From the NCBI GenBank assembly GCA_903889795.1, contig CAISYW010000063.1:1-14800 (forward strand): a stretch of 14,800 nucleotides of DNA, written 5' to 3'. Positions 7,431 to 14,497 of the stretch are shown piece after piece. This DNA is from an uncultured Chlamydiae bacterium (lineage in GTDB: Bacteria > Chlamydiota > Chlamydiia > Chlamydiales > SM23-39). Under the pieces are notes generated by a model. That model saw only the letters and a program-made list of their open reading frames with translations. It was not told the DNA's origin and ran no database searches. The translations under genes and the position numbers were made by a program. The stretch's first letter is position 1; each line of letters opens with the position of its first letter.

Positions 7431-8063
7431 GTGAAGCCAAATAAAGAAGAGCCCCCGGCAAAAGAACCGGAAACCGTTGAAAAACCATCCAAATCAGTCA
7501 ATGATAAAATTGATTTAGCAATGCTCGAAAAGCGGCGGATTTTTCTTTCCGACGGCGTTGATTCCGACACGGCTAAAGAGATCATTCGCAAGCTCTGGTA
7601 TTTCGATCAGGTTGCTCCGGGCAAGCCCATTCTCTTTGTTATTAATTCTCCTGGCGGATCGGTCGATTCCGGATTTGCTATTTGGGATCAGATTCAAATG
7701 ATCTCCTCTCCAGTCGTCACGATGGTGACCGGACTGGCCGCTTCGATGGGATCTCTTCTGTCATTGAGCGCCGCCAAAGGAAAACGCCTGGCGACGCCAA
7801 ACGCACGAATCATGATCCACCAGCCTCTCATCGGCGGAGTGATTCGCGGCCAGGCAACCGATCTCGACATTCAAGCCAAAGAGATGTTGAAAACCCGCGC
7901 GATGATCGTCGATATTTACGCTAAATCGACCGGTAAGGATACGAAGGCCATCGAAAAGGCGATCGATCGCGATAACTGGATGACGGTGGAAGAGGCGCTT
8001 GCGTTTGGGTTGCTCGACAAGATCGTCACTAACTTCAAAGAAGTTGACGCTTGTCTAAGATGA
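7431..8063 (+). CDS. clpP: ATP-dependent Clp protease proteolytic subunit (ClpP1-type by synteny)
   Basis: The serine peptidase subunit of the cytosolic Clp machine. The catalytic triad is readable: Ser105 in GLAASMGS, His130 in IMIHQPL and Asp181 in DRDNWM (numbered from the GTG at 7431). The INSPGGSVDSG segment before the active site is typical. GTG at 7431 has GGAG six bases upstream; GTG at 7419 is in frame with a weaker site and would add four residues. The first 25 or so residues are a charged, proline-rich extension (KPNKEEPPAKEPET) before the usual ClpP start, which could be a propeptide or lineage-specific tail. Adjacency to glyA matches C. trachomatis CT431-CT432, where the protease is ClpP1. 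No ATPase subunit gene is in the window. A strong hairpin ends the operon. Confidence 0.95.
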   Translation: MKPNKEEPPAKEPETVEKPSKSVNDKIDLAMLEKRRIFLSDGVDSDTAKEIIRKLWYFDQVAPGKPILFVINSPGGSVDSGFAIWDQIQMISSPVVTMVTGLAASMGSLLSLSAAKGKRLATPNARIMIHQPLIGGVIRGQATDLDIQAKEMLKTRAMIVDIYAKSTGKDTKAIEKAIDRDNWMTVEEALAFGLLDKIVTNFKEVDACLR

Positions 8064-8128
8064 GCCAGGCCCGATGCGCCTCTTCGACGATTTTTCCTAT
8101 TTTTCGAAGTTCATCCTCTAACGAGGAA

Positions 8129-8155
8129 ACCCCGCCCTTAAGGGCGGGGTCTTTC
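8129..8155 (+). terminator. terminator of the glyA-clpP operon
   Basis: ACCCCGCCCTT (8129-8139) and AAGGGCGGGGT (8140-8150) form a perfect 22-base palindrome, leaving a tight loop and a very GC-rich stem, followed by CTTTC. The T-tract is short, but the stem is strong and lies 66 bases past the clpP stop. Just before it, CCTC/GAGG (around 8115-8126) could form a small extra hairpin. Confidence 0.7.
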
Positions 8156-8291
8156 AAAAAAAACCGGCAATCTGATAAAATTTTAAATTATTAAAAGAAA
8201 TCGCGCGCTATCTATAAATGATTTATTACTACAATAATTAATATTTAACTAAAATAATAACTATAGCTTTAGTGCACCTCGAGGCATCTTA

Positions 8292-8390
8292 TTAACAATC
8301 GTCTGATAGGACAATCGGAGAAGGAATGCCCATCCACTCTGTACCGATTTTTGAATCACGTTCGGTATATTCTTGCCATTTCTTCAAGGA
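8292..8390 (-). pseudogene. possible protein relic downstream of hipA
   Basis: Between the clpP terminator and hipA (about 8156-8417) the DNA is AT-rich with no intact gene. The minus-strand frame at 8390-8292 is open for 32 codons between two stops and has a protein-like composition (WQEYTERDSKIG, then TEWMGIPSP). There is no ATG near its start and no ribosome-binding site. It begins 27 bases beyond the hipA stop. It could be the C-terminal remnant of a decayed gene, or a chance frame. I do not recognise a family. Confidence 0.25.
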
Positions 8391-8417
8391 TTACTTAGGA
8401 GGCCTCGACACTGAGTA

Positions 8418-9668
8418 CTAGCGCATTGCCTTTTGAAGATCTTCGTGCTCAAAAGCGGAAGCCATCCGGTCGATTTCTTCTTTTTTAATTTTAATCTTTA
8501 GCGCCTCTTTACGCCATAAAGCCACTGCCGATCCCACTTCTTTTACAATTTTTTTCGTTTGTAGGTTTTCAAGTTCAAAATAGTGAGCCACATCAACTGC
8601 TAAATCAAGAGAAGCACTAGAATCTATCATATCAATCGAAGTGGACAAAATTCTCGGTTTTACATCCGTTGGTGTGGGATTCAAATCATATGCAGGAGCC
8701 AGACGCCAACCAGAAAGGCCGGAGTAAAGAAATGCATGATTGCGTAAATGATCATCCACATTGGAAATCAATATATTGAAGACAATACGGCGCCATAAAG
8801 CTTCAAGGTCACCTTTTGGCGAAGCGCTCATTTGCCGAATGGCGTCGGCAATCTCTAGATAGCTGTGCATTTCATTGTCTTTTGCCGCTAGGACGCTCAT
8901 GGCGGAAAGAAAAGGGATACGGACATTTCCTCTTCGGTCAAACCTCCGGGACAAAAGAATCTGTCGGCGGCCTATAGGCTCAAGACGCCATTCAGGCACT
9001 ATGATTCCGGCTTTGCTTGCGAGAGTAAGGGCGAGGGCTTCCCAAGCAATTGTGTCTATTTCGTCATCCTTTCGTGGAAATTTGGCGATGGCTAAATGTC
9101 CATCTTTGTCCTTTACAGAGGCTTTTGGTCTTGCACCTCCCAATGAAGAACCGGGAGCAAGCAGTAGTCGAAGGTCTTCTTCAGTATCCGATTCTTGTAA
9201 AACGTGACTTGCCGCGGTAAAAAGTTTGCCAACTGCAACTAAAGGGGGGATATGATTTTTGTCATAGGTAGTTAAGAAAGCGCCTTGTTCTTCTCGTTTA
9301 AAACGCAGGGCACCTTGTCTTCCCTCATCATCCACCATCAGTAAAAAATCAATTTCCTTTAGAGCCCGAGCGGTTCGTTTATCATGTTCGGCATTTTTTC
9401 TTTCGAAGCGACGCATAAGTAAACGCCCCCAACGATCAGGCGCAGAATCATCAATCGCCCCGAAAAGAGGCTTGTCTGATGATGCATGAAAAGGACCTTC
9501 AATCAATTTTAAAGCTGGATCAAAAGAAAATCGTTTTGGATGTTTCAACCAGTTACGGTCATATTCAAAAGACATACTTTCTCGTCCATGGCGATAGTGA
9601 CCCCAAAGTTGGCCGACTTTCATCAAAATGCCTTCAAGATCCACATAAACCAAAATGGCCTTTTCCAT
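8418..9668 (-). CDS. hipA: HipA-type serine/threonine kinase toxin
   Basis: This 416-residue HipA-fold kinase is the toxin of a type II toxin-antitoxin pair. E. coli HipA phosphorylates glutamyl-tRNA synthetase and blocks translation; the target here is unknown. An N-terminal HipA subdomain spans about 1-125. A glycine-rich loop, GSSLGGARPKAS (173-184), is followed by the ATP-binding lysine in AIAKFP (Lys196). The catalytic segment NVDDHLRNH holds Asp305 and Asn310, matching E. coli Asp309 and Asn314. YDLNP (Asp328) supplies the metal-binding aspartate. All kinase residues I can check are intact, so it is probably active. The ATG directly abuts the hipB stop codon, with AGAGGGG inside hipB as ribosome-binding site, implying coupled translation. 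Confidence 0.92.
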   Translation of the reverse strand: MEKAILVYVDLEGILMKVGQLWGHYRHGRESMSFEYDRNWLKHPKRFSFDPALKLIEGPFHASSDKPLFGAIDDSAPDRWGRLLMRRFERKNAEHDKRTARALKEIDFLLMVDDEGRQGALRFKREEQGAFLTTYDKNHIPPLVAVGKLFTAASHVLQESDTEEDLRLLLAPGSSLGGARPKASVKDKDGHLAIAKFPRKDDEIDTIAWEALALTLASKAGIIVPEWRLEPIGRRQILLSRRFDRRGNVRIPFLSAMSVLAAKDNEMHSYLEIADAIRQMSASPKGDLEALWRRIVFNILISNVDDHLRNHAFLYSGLSGWRLAPAYDLNPTPTDVKPRILSTSIDMIDSSASLDLAVDVAHYFELENLQTKKIVKEVGSAVALWRKEALKIKIKKEEIDRMASAFEHEDLQKAMR

Positions 9669-9995
9669 TTAACCGTCCCCTCTTTCTTTCACAGGAATTC
9701 GAATGCGCTTAGGTAAATTTTCAGCTTCCAATCCCAACCCTAATTGATCAAATTTCGGGTCTGCTACTTCGGCCAATCGGCCAATCATTCCTAAAACAAA
9801 TAAAATCTTGGCGTAAGCTCCCAAGGAAACCCCTTCATCGCCTTTTTCAATCTTGCTTAAGGTAGCACGGCTGATCGCTGCCCTTTCCGCAGCAAGCCGC
9901 ATCGGGATTCGGCGTCGTTTTCTAGCATCGCGAAAATCCTGTCCTAGCTTTTTTAGAGCTCTTTTGACAGGGAGTGGTGTTTTGCTAACGTCCAT
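9669..9995 (-). CDS. hipB: HipB-type antitoxin, XRE-family DNA-binding protein
   Basis: A 108-residue protein with a Cro/C1-type helix-turn-helix at about residues 14-72: LGQDFRDARKRRRIPMRLAA, then ISRATLSKIEKGDEGVSLGA as recognition and following helices. HipB proteins neutralise the HipA kinase by direct binding and repress their own operon as dimers. It is the first gene of the pair, its stop codon touches the hipA ATG, and a promoter plus dyad lies just upstream. The C-terminal tail (about 75-108, ending PKRIRIPVKERGDG) is longer than in E. coli HipB and basic. The ribosome-binding site is weak (GGA about 10 bases upstream), which would keep antitoxin translation modest. Confidence 0.9.
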   Translation of the reverse strand: MDVSKTPLPVKRALKKLGQDFRDARKRRRIPMRLAAERAAISRATLSKIEKGDEGVSLGAYAKILFVLGMIGRLAEVADPKFDQLGLGLEAENLPKRIRIPVKERGDG

Positions 9996-10004
9996 TATAA
10001 TAGT

Positions 10005-10021
10005 CCATATATAAGTTATGG
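10005..10021. promoter_or_regulatory. candidate HipB operator
   Basis: CCATA and TATGG are inverted around a 7-base spacer, between the predicted hipB start point and the hipB ATG. E. coli HipB binds TATCC-N8-GGATA, a dyad of similar size, so this is a reasonable autoregulatory site. The sequence is short and AT-rich, so chance is not excluded. Confidence 0.35.
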
Positions 10022-10027
10022 TATCAG

Positions 10028-10056
10028 ATTATAGTCTTTAAGTAAAGAATTACCAA
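10028..10056 (-). promoter_or_regulatory. promoter of hipBA
   Basis: On the minus strand TTGGTA (10051-10056) and a perfect TATAAT (10028-10033) are exactly 17 bases apart. Transcription would start near 10021, about 26 bases before the hipB ATG and at the edge of the candidate operator. It is among the best-matching promoters in the window. Confidence 0.6.
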
Positions 10057-10114
10057 TTATTCAACAGCTTTGGATTTGAACAAAATGGTGGTATCCATTT
10101 GATGTAAAAACCGA

Positions 10115-10231
10115 ATTTTCATTGTAGGAACGCTACTGTAATGACAAGCTGAAGCTGAACTTCAAATTGTACGATCCACGTTTAATAAAAAACCTAAGCA
10201 CTGAGATTAAGATACTTGCGCGAGATTGCCC
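10115..10231 (+). repeat. left arm of an inverted duplication around the ATPase relic
   Basis: This arm is an inverted copy of 10518-10633. The outer 64 bases (10115-10178) match 10570-10633 at 53 positions, with a 40-base core (10139-10178) matching at 36. The inner 29 bases (10203-10231) match 10518-10546 at 23. A less similar stretch with a one-base length difference lies between. The core differences are all transitions. The arms enclose about 286 bases. Confidence 0.8.
10128..10231 (+). pseudogene. inverted fragment of an AAA_14-type ATPase N-terminus
   Basis: The plus-strand frame from 10128 reads NDKLKLNFKLYDP and then RLIKNLSTEIKILARDCP. The second part resembles the N-terminus of the opposite-strand ATPase relic (PRHYRDISGELKTLAQDYP). 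Similarity stops at about 10231, before a Walker A motif would appear; the frame then continues to a TGA at 10312-10314 as antisense of the other copy. There is no ATG, and a TAG precedes it. It is best read as a truncated second copy of the same gene start, facing the first. Confidence 0.55.
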
Positions 10232-10607
10232 TAACCTCTCAATAGATTTTGATTTACAATGGCTGCCTGTAAGAATAAAAAGCCCTTTTTGCTCCTTTTC
10301 GTCCACGATTGTCTGAATATAAGAAAGCAGTTTCGGAACTCTTTGGATTTCGTCGTGAATGGCTCCGTTTGGGAACTGTTCTAAAAAACTGCGGGGATCC
10401 GTGTCGGCAAGGCTTCTGATGTCGGGGTTTTCAAGATTGGTATAGGTTTTTTCAGGAAATGCTAACCGCACGAGTGTTGTTTTTCCCGATTGTCGCGGTC
10501 CAACGACGGTGACAACGGGGTAGTCTTGTGCAAGTGTCTTAAGCTCACCACTTATGTCTCGATAATGCCTGGGTCGTACAATTTGAAGTTCAACTTCAGT
10601 TTGTCGT
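10133..10607 (-). pseudogene. truncated AAA_14-type (DUF4143-partner) ATPase gene
   Basis: The frame encodes the N-terminal third of an AAA_14 ATPase: RPRHYRDISGELKTLAQDYP, a Walker A motif GPRQSGKTT, an aspartate-containing NLENPDIRSLADTDP segment, a Walker B-like GAIHDEIQRVP, and ILTGSH ending at 10259. Intact family members run to about 380-400 residues with a C-terminal DUF4143 domain, which is absent. No ATG, GTG or TTG lies in frame before the Walker A motif; the first usable start would be GTG at 10471, after it. Past ILTGSH the frame runs into an inverted copy of its own 5' end. Upstream, the related NDKLKLNFKLYDP segment is in another frame, suggesting a one-base deletion. The gene looks dead. 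Such ATPases are common in accessory regions, and their cellular role is poorly known. Confidence 0.75.
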
Positions 10608-10633
10608 TATAGTCGGTTTTGTCCAATGAAAAT
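10518..10633 (-). repeat. right arm of the inverted duplication
   Basis: This arm contains the 5' end of the ATPase relic and its upstream segment, and is the partner of 10115-10231. In one minus-strand frame it reads FSLDKTDYNDKLKLNFKLYDP before a stop. The left arm shows FSL, five other codons including a stop, and the identical NDKLKLNFKLYDP. It ends about 20 bases before the candidate helicase promoter. Confidence 0.8.
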
Positions 10634-10652
10634 GTACATTATTTCTAATTTC

Positions 10653-10681
10653 TTGCTGACTTTATCGATGGTACATAGAAT
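10653..10681 (+). promoter_or_regulatory. candidate promoter of the SNF2 helicase gene
   Basis: TTGCTG (10653-10658) and TAGAAT (10676-10681) are 17 bases apart; the -10 matches 5/6 and the -35 is weaker at 3/6. The start point would be near 10688, about 24 bases before the ATG. Confidence 0.4.
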
Positions 10682-10711
10682 GGAAGGAAGGTCTATAAAG
10701 GTTCCCCTGCG

Positions 10712-13700
10712 ATGGAACAGCCTCGGTTCGTTTTGGATTATCAAAAGCAAGCGCGTGCTCTTTTAGAGGGGCATTTTGTCTATGAACCAACCTTCTCTCG
10801 AGGAACCTATCAAGTCGAAGTAGTGGATCAAAAAAATACTTTTTTCCCGTTTCTTCAGATGACGGATGATGGCCGCCTCTCCGATGCGTTCTGTACATGC
10901 AAACTATCGGAAAAGGGCGGGGGCTGTCCTCATCTCGCAGCCGCCTATCTGCGCATTTTTAACCAAACATCCGAGCCGCTGCATGTGCGGTTCAAAAAAT
11001 CGCTATGGAATCGCCTCTTTCAGATCGCCAGTAAAAGACATGGCTACGAGACGAGCTGTTTAGAAAATGGCACCGAGGGAAAATATAGCTGCTCATCCCA
11101 GACCAAAAAGCCGCTTTTTTTCATTCAGGCGCTCACCGCTGCAGCCATTCAGCGGTTGGAATATATCGTGTCCGAGCGAGTCGTGGAAACGGAAGAGACC
11201 TCGATTAAATTCTCGAACCTCACCCCGGAACAAATTTTGCAATGGCGCGAGGGTAAGGCCACTCACACGTTGCAATACGAGCTCTCTTTTTGGTCCGACT
11301 TAGCGAAGTGGTTAATGTGGTTGTCGGATGACGGCGAACCTTATGAGATCACATTTCAAACGACTGAAAACCAAATACCGCACGAGATTACCATTCGCTA
11401 TGATGATCTGGTTGTCGGTTTTTATATCGCTGAAGTCAGCTGGCCCTGGCTCATTCCTCCTCTTGCGAGTGTGAATTCGCCTTTAAAAGTATTTGATGAG
11501 ATTTGCGATGAGAAAAAAGAGGTTCACTATGATCCCAAGGCGCGCGCGCTGATCGTTCAAATATCCGAGGAACCGGCTGCAAGCACAATTTCTCCATCGG
11601 GAATTCCAATTGGAGATTGGATTTATGTCGCGGAAAAGGGGTTTTATCGTCATCGATCCGATCCGCTTTTAGGCTGCAAAGAGGTGAAAGAACAGGAAAT
11701 CGGCCCCCTTTTTACCCGATCGGCCAAGATCATTCAGCCCTGGCTCGATGTACCCCTTCATCTGGAGCCGGTTCTCTCTCATTATGTGCTCCATTTTGAT
11801 GATGCGGGATCTTTGCATATTCAACTTCATGTCTTTGAGCCCGGCGATCTGACTCAGCCCGATGCGGCTTGCTTTTTTCCTTGGGTTTTCTTGCCTCGGC
11901 CTGCGGCCGTTTACGGTTTTTGGAGTTTGGATGAGCTGATGTTCGATGTTCCCGAGAAGATCGTTTTGCGAGCGCAGGTGGCTGATTTTATCGATCGCCA
12001 TCGCCATTGGATGCATCAGTTTCCCGGCTTTCAGATTCATTTGGGATCATTGGAAGCCCACTTGACCTATTCGTTTACTGACGACGGACGGCTTGCTTTT
12101 GGAGCTCAAATCGATTTTCCCGAGCAGCTTGATGAGACGATTGATTTTGATGAGTGGGTCTACATCAAGGGCCAGGGTTTTTACATGAAAAAGCAAAACC
12201 GGGGACGATTGCCGCTTCACCCGGGACTCGTCATTTCCAAAGAGGAGATCAGCTCTTTTCTCGTTTCGCATAAAGAAGATCTTGAGCAGGTGCATGGTTT
12301 TTTTGCAGCATCCTCGCCCATTGTCAAAATCGGTCTGTCCATTCAAGTTACGCCGGAGGGGCGCATTGCCATTGAGCCCAAACGCGAGTATCTTCCCGAA
12401 ATTAATCCCGCTCATGTCCGTTATTATGGCGATTTCGCCTATGTCGAGGGGGCCGGTTTTTCTGAGCTTCCATCCGCTGCGCGGCTGCCGGAGCGCTATC
12501 GCACACCGATGCTGATTCCTCTCCACCAGGAGGCGGCGTTTTTGATTTACGATCTTGAGCCGCTTAAAGTCTTTGCGCTGGAAGTTGATCCGCGGTTGAC
12601 CCGCCCACAACATCTGCATCTGAAAATCCGCAAAATCAGCCGTGATCGAAAAAAGCGCATCGCGGAATGGCTGATCGACGCGATATATGTTTCAGAAACC
12701 GGATTTGTGGATCTGTTTTCCATCTGGGATGCATTTCAAAGTAAAAAAAATCATCTGTTTTCTCCAGCGGGACTCATTTCTTTGAAGGAAATGCGTTTCA
12801 ACTGGCTCCGGCAGCTTCCCAAAAGACGGGTCGATCGCAAGAGAGGTGTAATCCATCTCAATATTCTCGAATGGATTCGGCTGAGTGTTTTCGAAGAGAT
12901 CCGCACGCCGGTAGGAGACGATAGCGATGTCAAAGAGACTCGTGCGCTATTGGATGAGCTCAATCGATTCGAGAGCCACCGCTTTTTAGATATCAGTCGA
13001 TTGAAGGCGACTTTGCGGCCGTATCAGGAGCTCGGCGTTCAATGGCTCTGGTTCCTTTATTGCCATGGTTTGTCGGGCCTTTTGTGCGATGATATGGGTC
13101 TTGGAAAAACACACCAGGCGATGGCTCTGCTCGCAGGGATTCTCAATGAAGATCCGGATCACACCAATAAGTATCTCGTCGTATGCCCCACATCGGTTAT
13201 CTATCATTGGCAAGAGCTTCTCCGGCGCTTTTTACCCGACTTGCGCGTCTCTGTCTTTTATGGATTGACCCGTACGCTGGAAAATTTCGATCAGGACTAT
13301 GATTTGCTGCTCACTTCCTACGGCATTCTTCGCACGGGAAGCGATGATTTGCGCTCGCTCTCCTTTGAAATTGCGATCTTTGACGAAATTCAGATCGCGA
13401 AAAATCATAATTCCCAGACGCATCTCGCTCTGCGCAAGATTTCTTCTCGCATGCGCTTGGGATTGACGGGTACGCCGATTGAAAATCGTCTGCGGGAATT
13501 GAAATCTCTCTTTGATGTTGTCTTACCCGCATACCTACCGGGCGACGCCGTCTTTCGCGAACTTTTCACCAATCCGATAGAAAAGAATCAGGATCCCGAG
13601 AAAAAAATGCTGCTCACACGCCTGATTAAGCCCTTCATCCTGCGGCGTAAAAAAAGTGAAGTGCTGACGGATCTTCCGGAAAAAATTGAGGAAATTTCTT

Positions 13701-14437
13701 ACTGCGATCTGTCCGTTGAGCAAAAGGATCTTTATCGCGCGGTGGCTCTGCAAATGCGCGATACGGTTTATCAAGAACTCAAAGATGAAACGAAACCGGT
13801 TTCGTATGTCCATGTTTTTTCCGCTCTTTCGGCTTTGAAACAGATCTGCGACCATCCTTCGCTGCGCCTGGACGATATTAAGAACTACACAGCGCATTCA
13901 TCGGGTAAATGGGATCTCTTTGTCGAGCTGCTCAATGAGGCGCATGATAGCGGACAGAAGGTTGTCGTTTTTTCGCAATACCTCAATATGCTGGCGATTA
14001 TTGAAATGCATCTGAAGAAGAAGGGAATCGGTTTTGCGACGATCAAGGGATCGACGCGCGATCGCCCGGAACAGCTGCGCCGGTTTCGAGAAAATCCCGA
14101 TTGCGAGGTTTTTGTCGCGTCGTTATTAGCTGCCGGCGTCGGTATTGATTTGACCGTCGCTTCAATTGTGATTCACTATGATCGATGGTGGAATCCCGCA
14201 AAGGAAAACCAGGCTACAGACCGAGTTCATCGTATCGGTCAGAATCGCGGCGTCCAGGTGTTCAAGCTGGTGACGAAAAATTCGATCGAAGAGCATATCC
14301 ACTCCCTAATTGAAAAGAAAAAGGGGCTGCTGGAAGATTTGATTGGCCAAGACGATGCCGATCAGATTAGTTATCTCAATCGCGAAGAGATCCTTGCGGT
14401 ATTCGAGACGATCTGGAAAGACGTCGGCATAGAATAA
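10712..14437 (+). CDS. SWIM zinc-finger SNF2-family helicase/ATPase
   Basis: A 1241-residue Snf2-type DNA translocase. A SWIM zinc finger (CxC at 61-63, CPH at 72-74) lies near the N-terminus and is expected to bind DNA or protein. Residues from about 100 to 765 form a long region of repeated-looking beta-rich blocks with no motif I can name beyond the bacterial SNF2-associated region. The motor begins at RPYQELGVQW (about 770), with DMGLGKT (794-800), DEIQ (891-894), LGLTGTPIENRL (916-927), then VVVFSQY, GVGIDL, DRWWNPA (1157-1163) and QATDRVHRIGQ (1167-1177) of the second RecA lobe. All motor motifs look intact. AAAGG upstream supports the ATG. Chlamydiae carry one or two such proteins (CT555 and CT708 in C. 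trachomatis); a role in transcription or chromatin-like remodelling is inferred only. Confidence 0.95.
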   Translation: MEQPRFVLDYQKQARALLEGHFVYEPTFSRGTYQVEVVDQKNTFFPFLQMTDDGRLSDAFCTCKLSEKGGGCPHLAAAYLRIFNQTSEPLHVRFKKSLWNRLFQIASKRHGYETSCLENGTEGKYSCSSQTKKPLFFIQALTAAAIQRLEYIVSERVVETEETSIKFSNLTPEQILQWREGKATHTLQYELSFWSDLAKWLMWLSDDGEPYEITFQTTENQIPHEITIRYDDLVVGFYIAEVSWPWLIPPLASVNSPLKVFDEICDEKKEVHYDPKARALIVQISEEPAASTISPSGIPIGDWIYVAEKGFYRHRSDPLLGCKEVKEQEIGPLFTRSAKIIQPWLDVPLHLEPVLSHYVLHFDDAGSLHIQLHVFEPGDLTQPDAACFFPWVFLPRPAAVYGFWSLDELMFDVPEKIVLRAQVADFIDRHRHWMHQFPGFQIHLGSLEAHLTYSFTDDGRLAFGAQIDFPEQLDETIDFDEWVYIKGQGFYMKKQNRGRLPLHPGLVISKEEISSFLVSHKEDLEQVHGFFAASSPIVKIGLSIQVTPEGRIAIEPKREYLPEINPAHVRYYGDFAYVEGAGFSELPSAARLPERYRTPMLIPLHQEAAFLIYDLEPLKVFALEVDPRLTRPQHLHLKIRKISRDRKKRIAEWLIDAIYVSETGFVDLFSIWDAFQSKKNHLFSPAGLISLKEMRFNWLRQLPKRRVDRKRGVIHLNILEWIRLSVFEEIRTPVGDDSDVKETRALLDELNRFESHRFLDISRLKATLRPYQELGVQWLWFLYCHGLSGLLCDDMGLGKTHQAMALLAGILNEDPDHTNKYLVVCPTSVIYHWQELLRRFLPDLRVSVFYGLTRTLENFDQDYDLLLTSYGILRTGSDDLRSLSFEIAIFDEIQIAKNHNSQTHLALRKISSRMRLGLTGTPIENRLRELKSLFDVVLPAYLPGDAVFRELFTNPIEKNQDPEKKMLLTRLIKPFILRRKKSEVLTDLPEKIEEISYCDLSVEQKDLYRAVALQMRDTVYQELKDETKPVSYVHVFSALSALKQICDHPSLRLDDIKNYTAHSSGKWDLFVELLNEAHDSGQKVVVFSQYLNMLAIIEMHLKKKGIGFATIKGSTRDRPEQLRRFRENPDCEVFVASLLAAGVGIDLTVASIVIHYDRWWNPAKENQATDRVHRIGQNRGVQVFKLVTKNSIEEHIHSLIEKKKGLLEDLIGQDDADQISYLNREEILAVFETIWKDVGIE

Positions 14438-14448
14438 TTCTCGTCATT

Positions 14449-14484
14449 TTGAACGCCCCTCATTTATGATTATGCCGCGTTCAA
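14449..14484 (+). repeat. 8-bp dyad between the helicase and the next gene
   Basis: TTGAACGC (14449-14456) and GCGTTCAA (14477-14484) are exact inverted copies 20 bases apart, in the 60-base gap after the helicase stop. No T-tract follows, so it is not a typical terminator; it could be an operator or a leader hairpin for the downstream gene. Confidence 0.35.
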
Positions 14485-14497
14485 CCAAGAGAATATT

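Noticed and set aside
8326..8421. 31-codon plus-strand frame with a GGAG ribosome-binding-like site
   Set aside because: It overlaps the hipA stop and has no recognisable content; the opposite frame looks more protein-like.
10057..10122. 21-codon minus-strand frame between the ATPase relic and hipB
   Set aside because: It is very short, has no ribosome-binding site, overlaps the repeat arm and ends at the hipB promoter.
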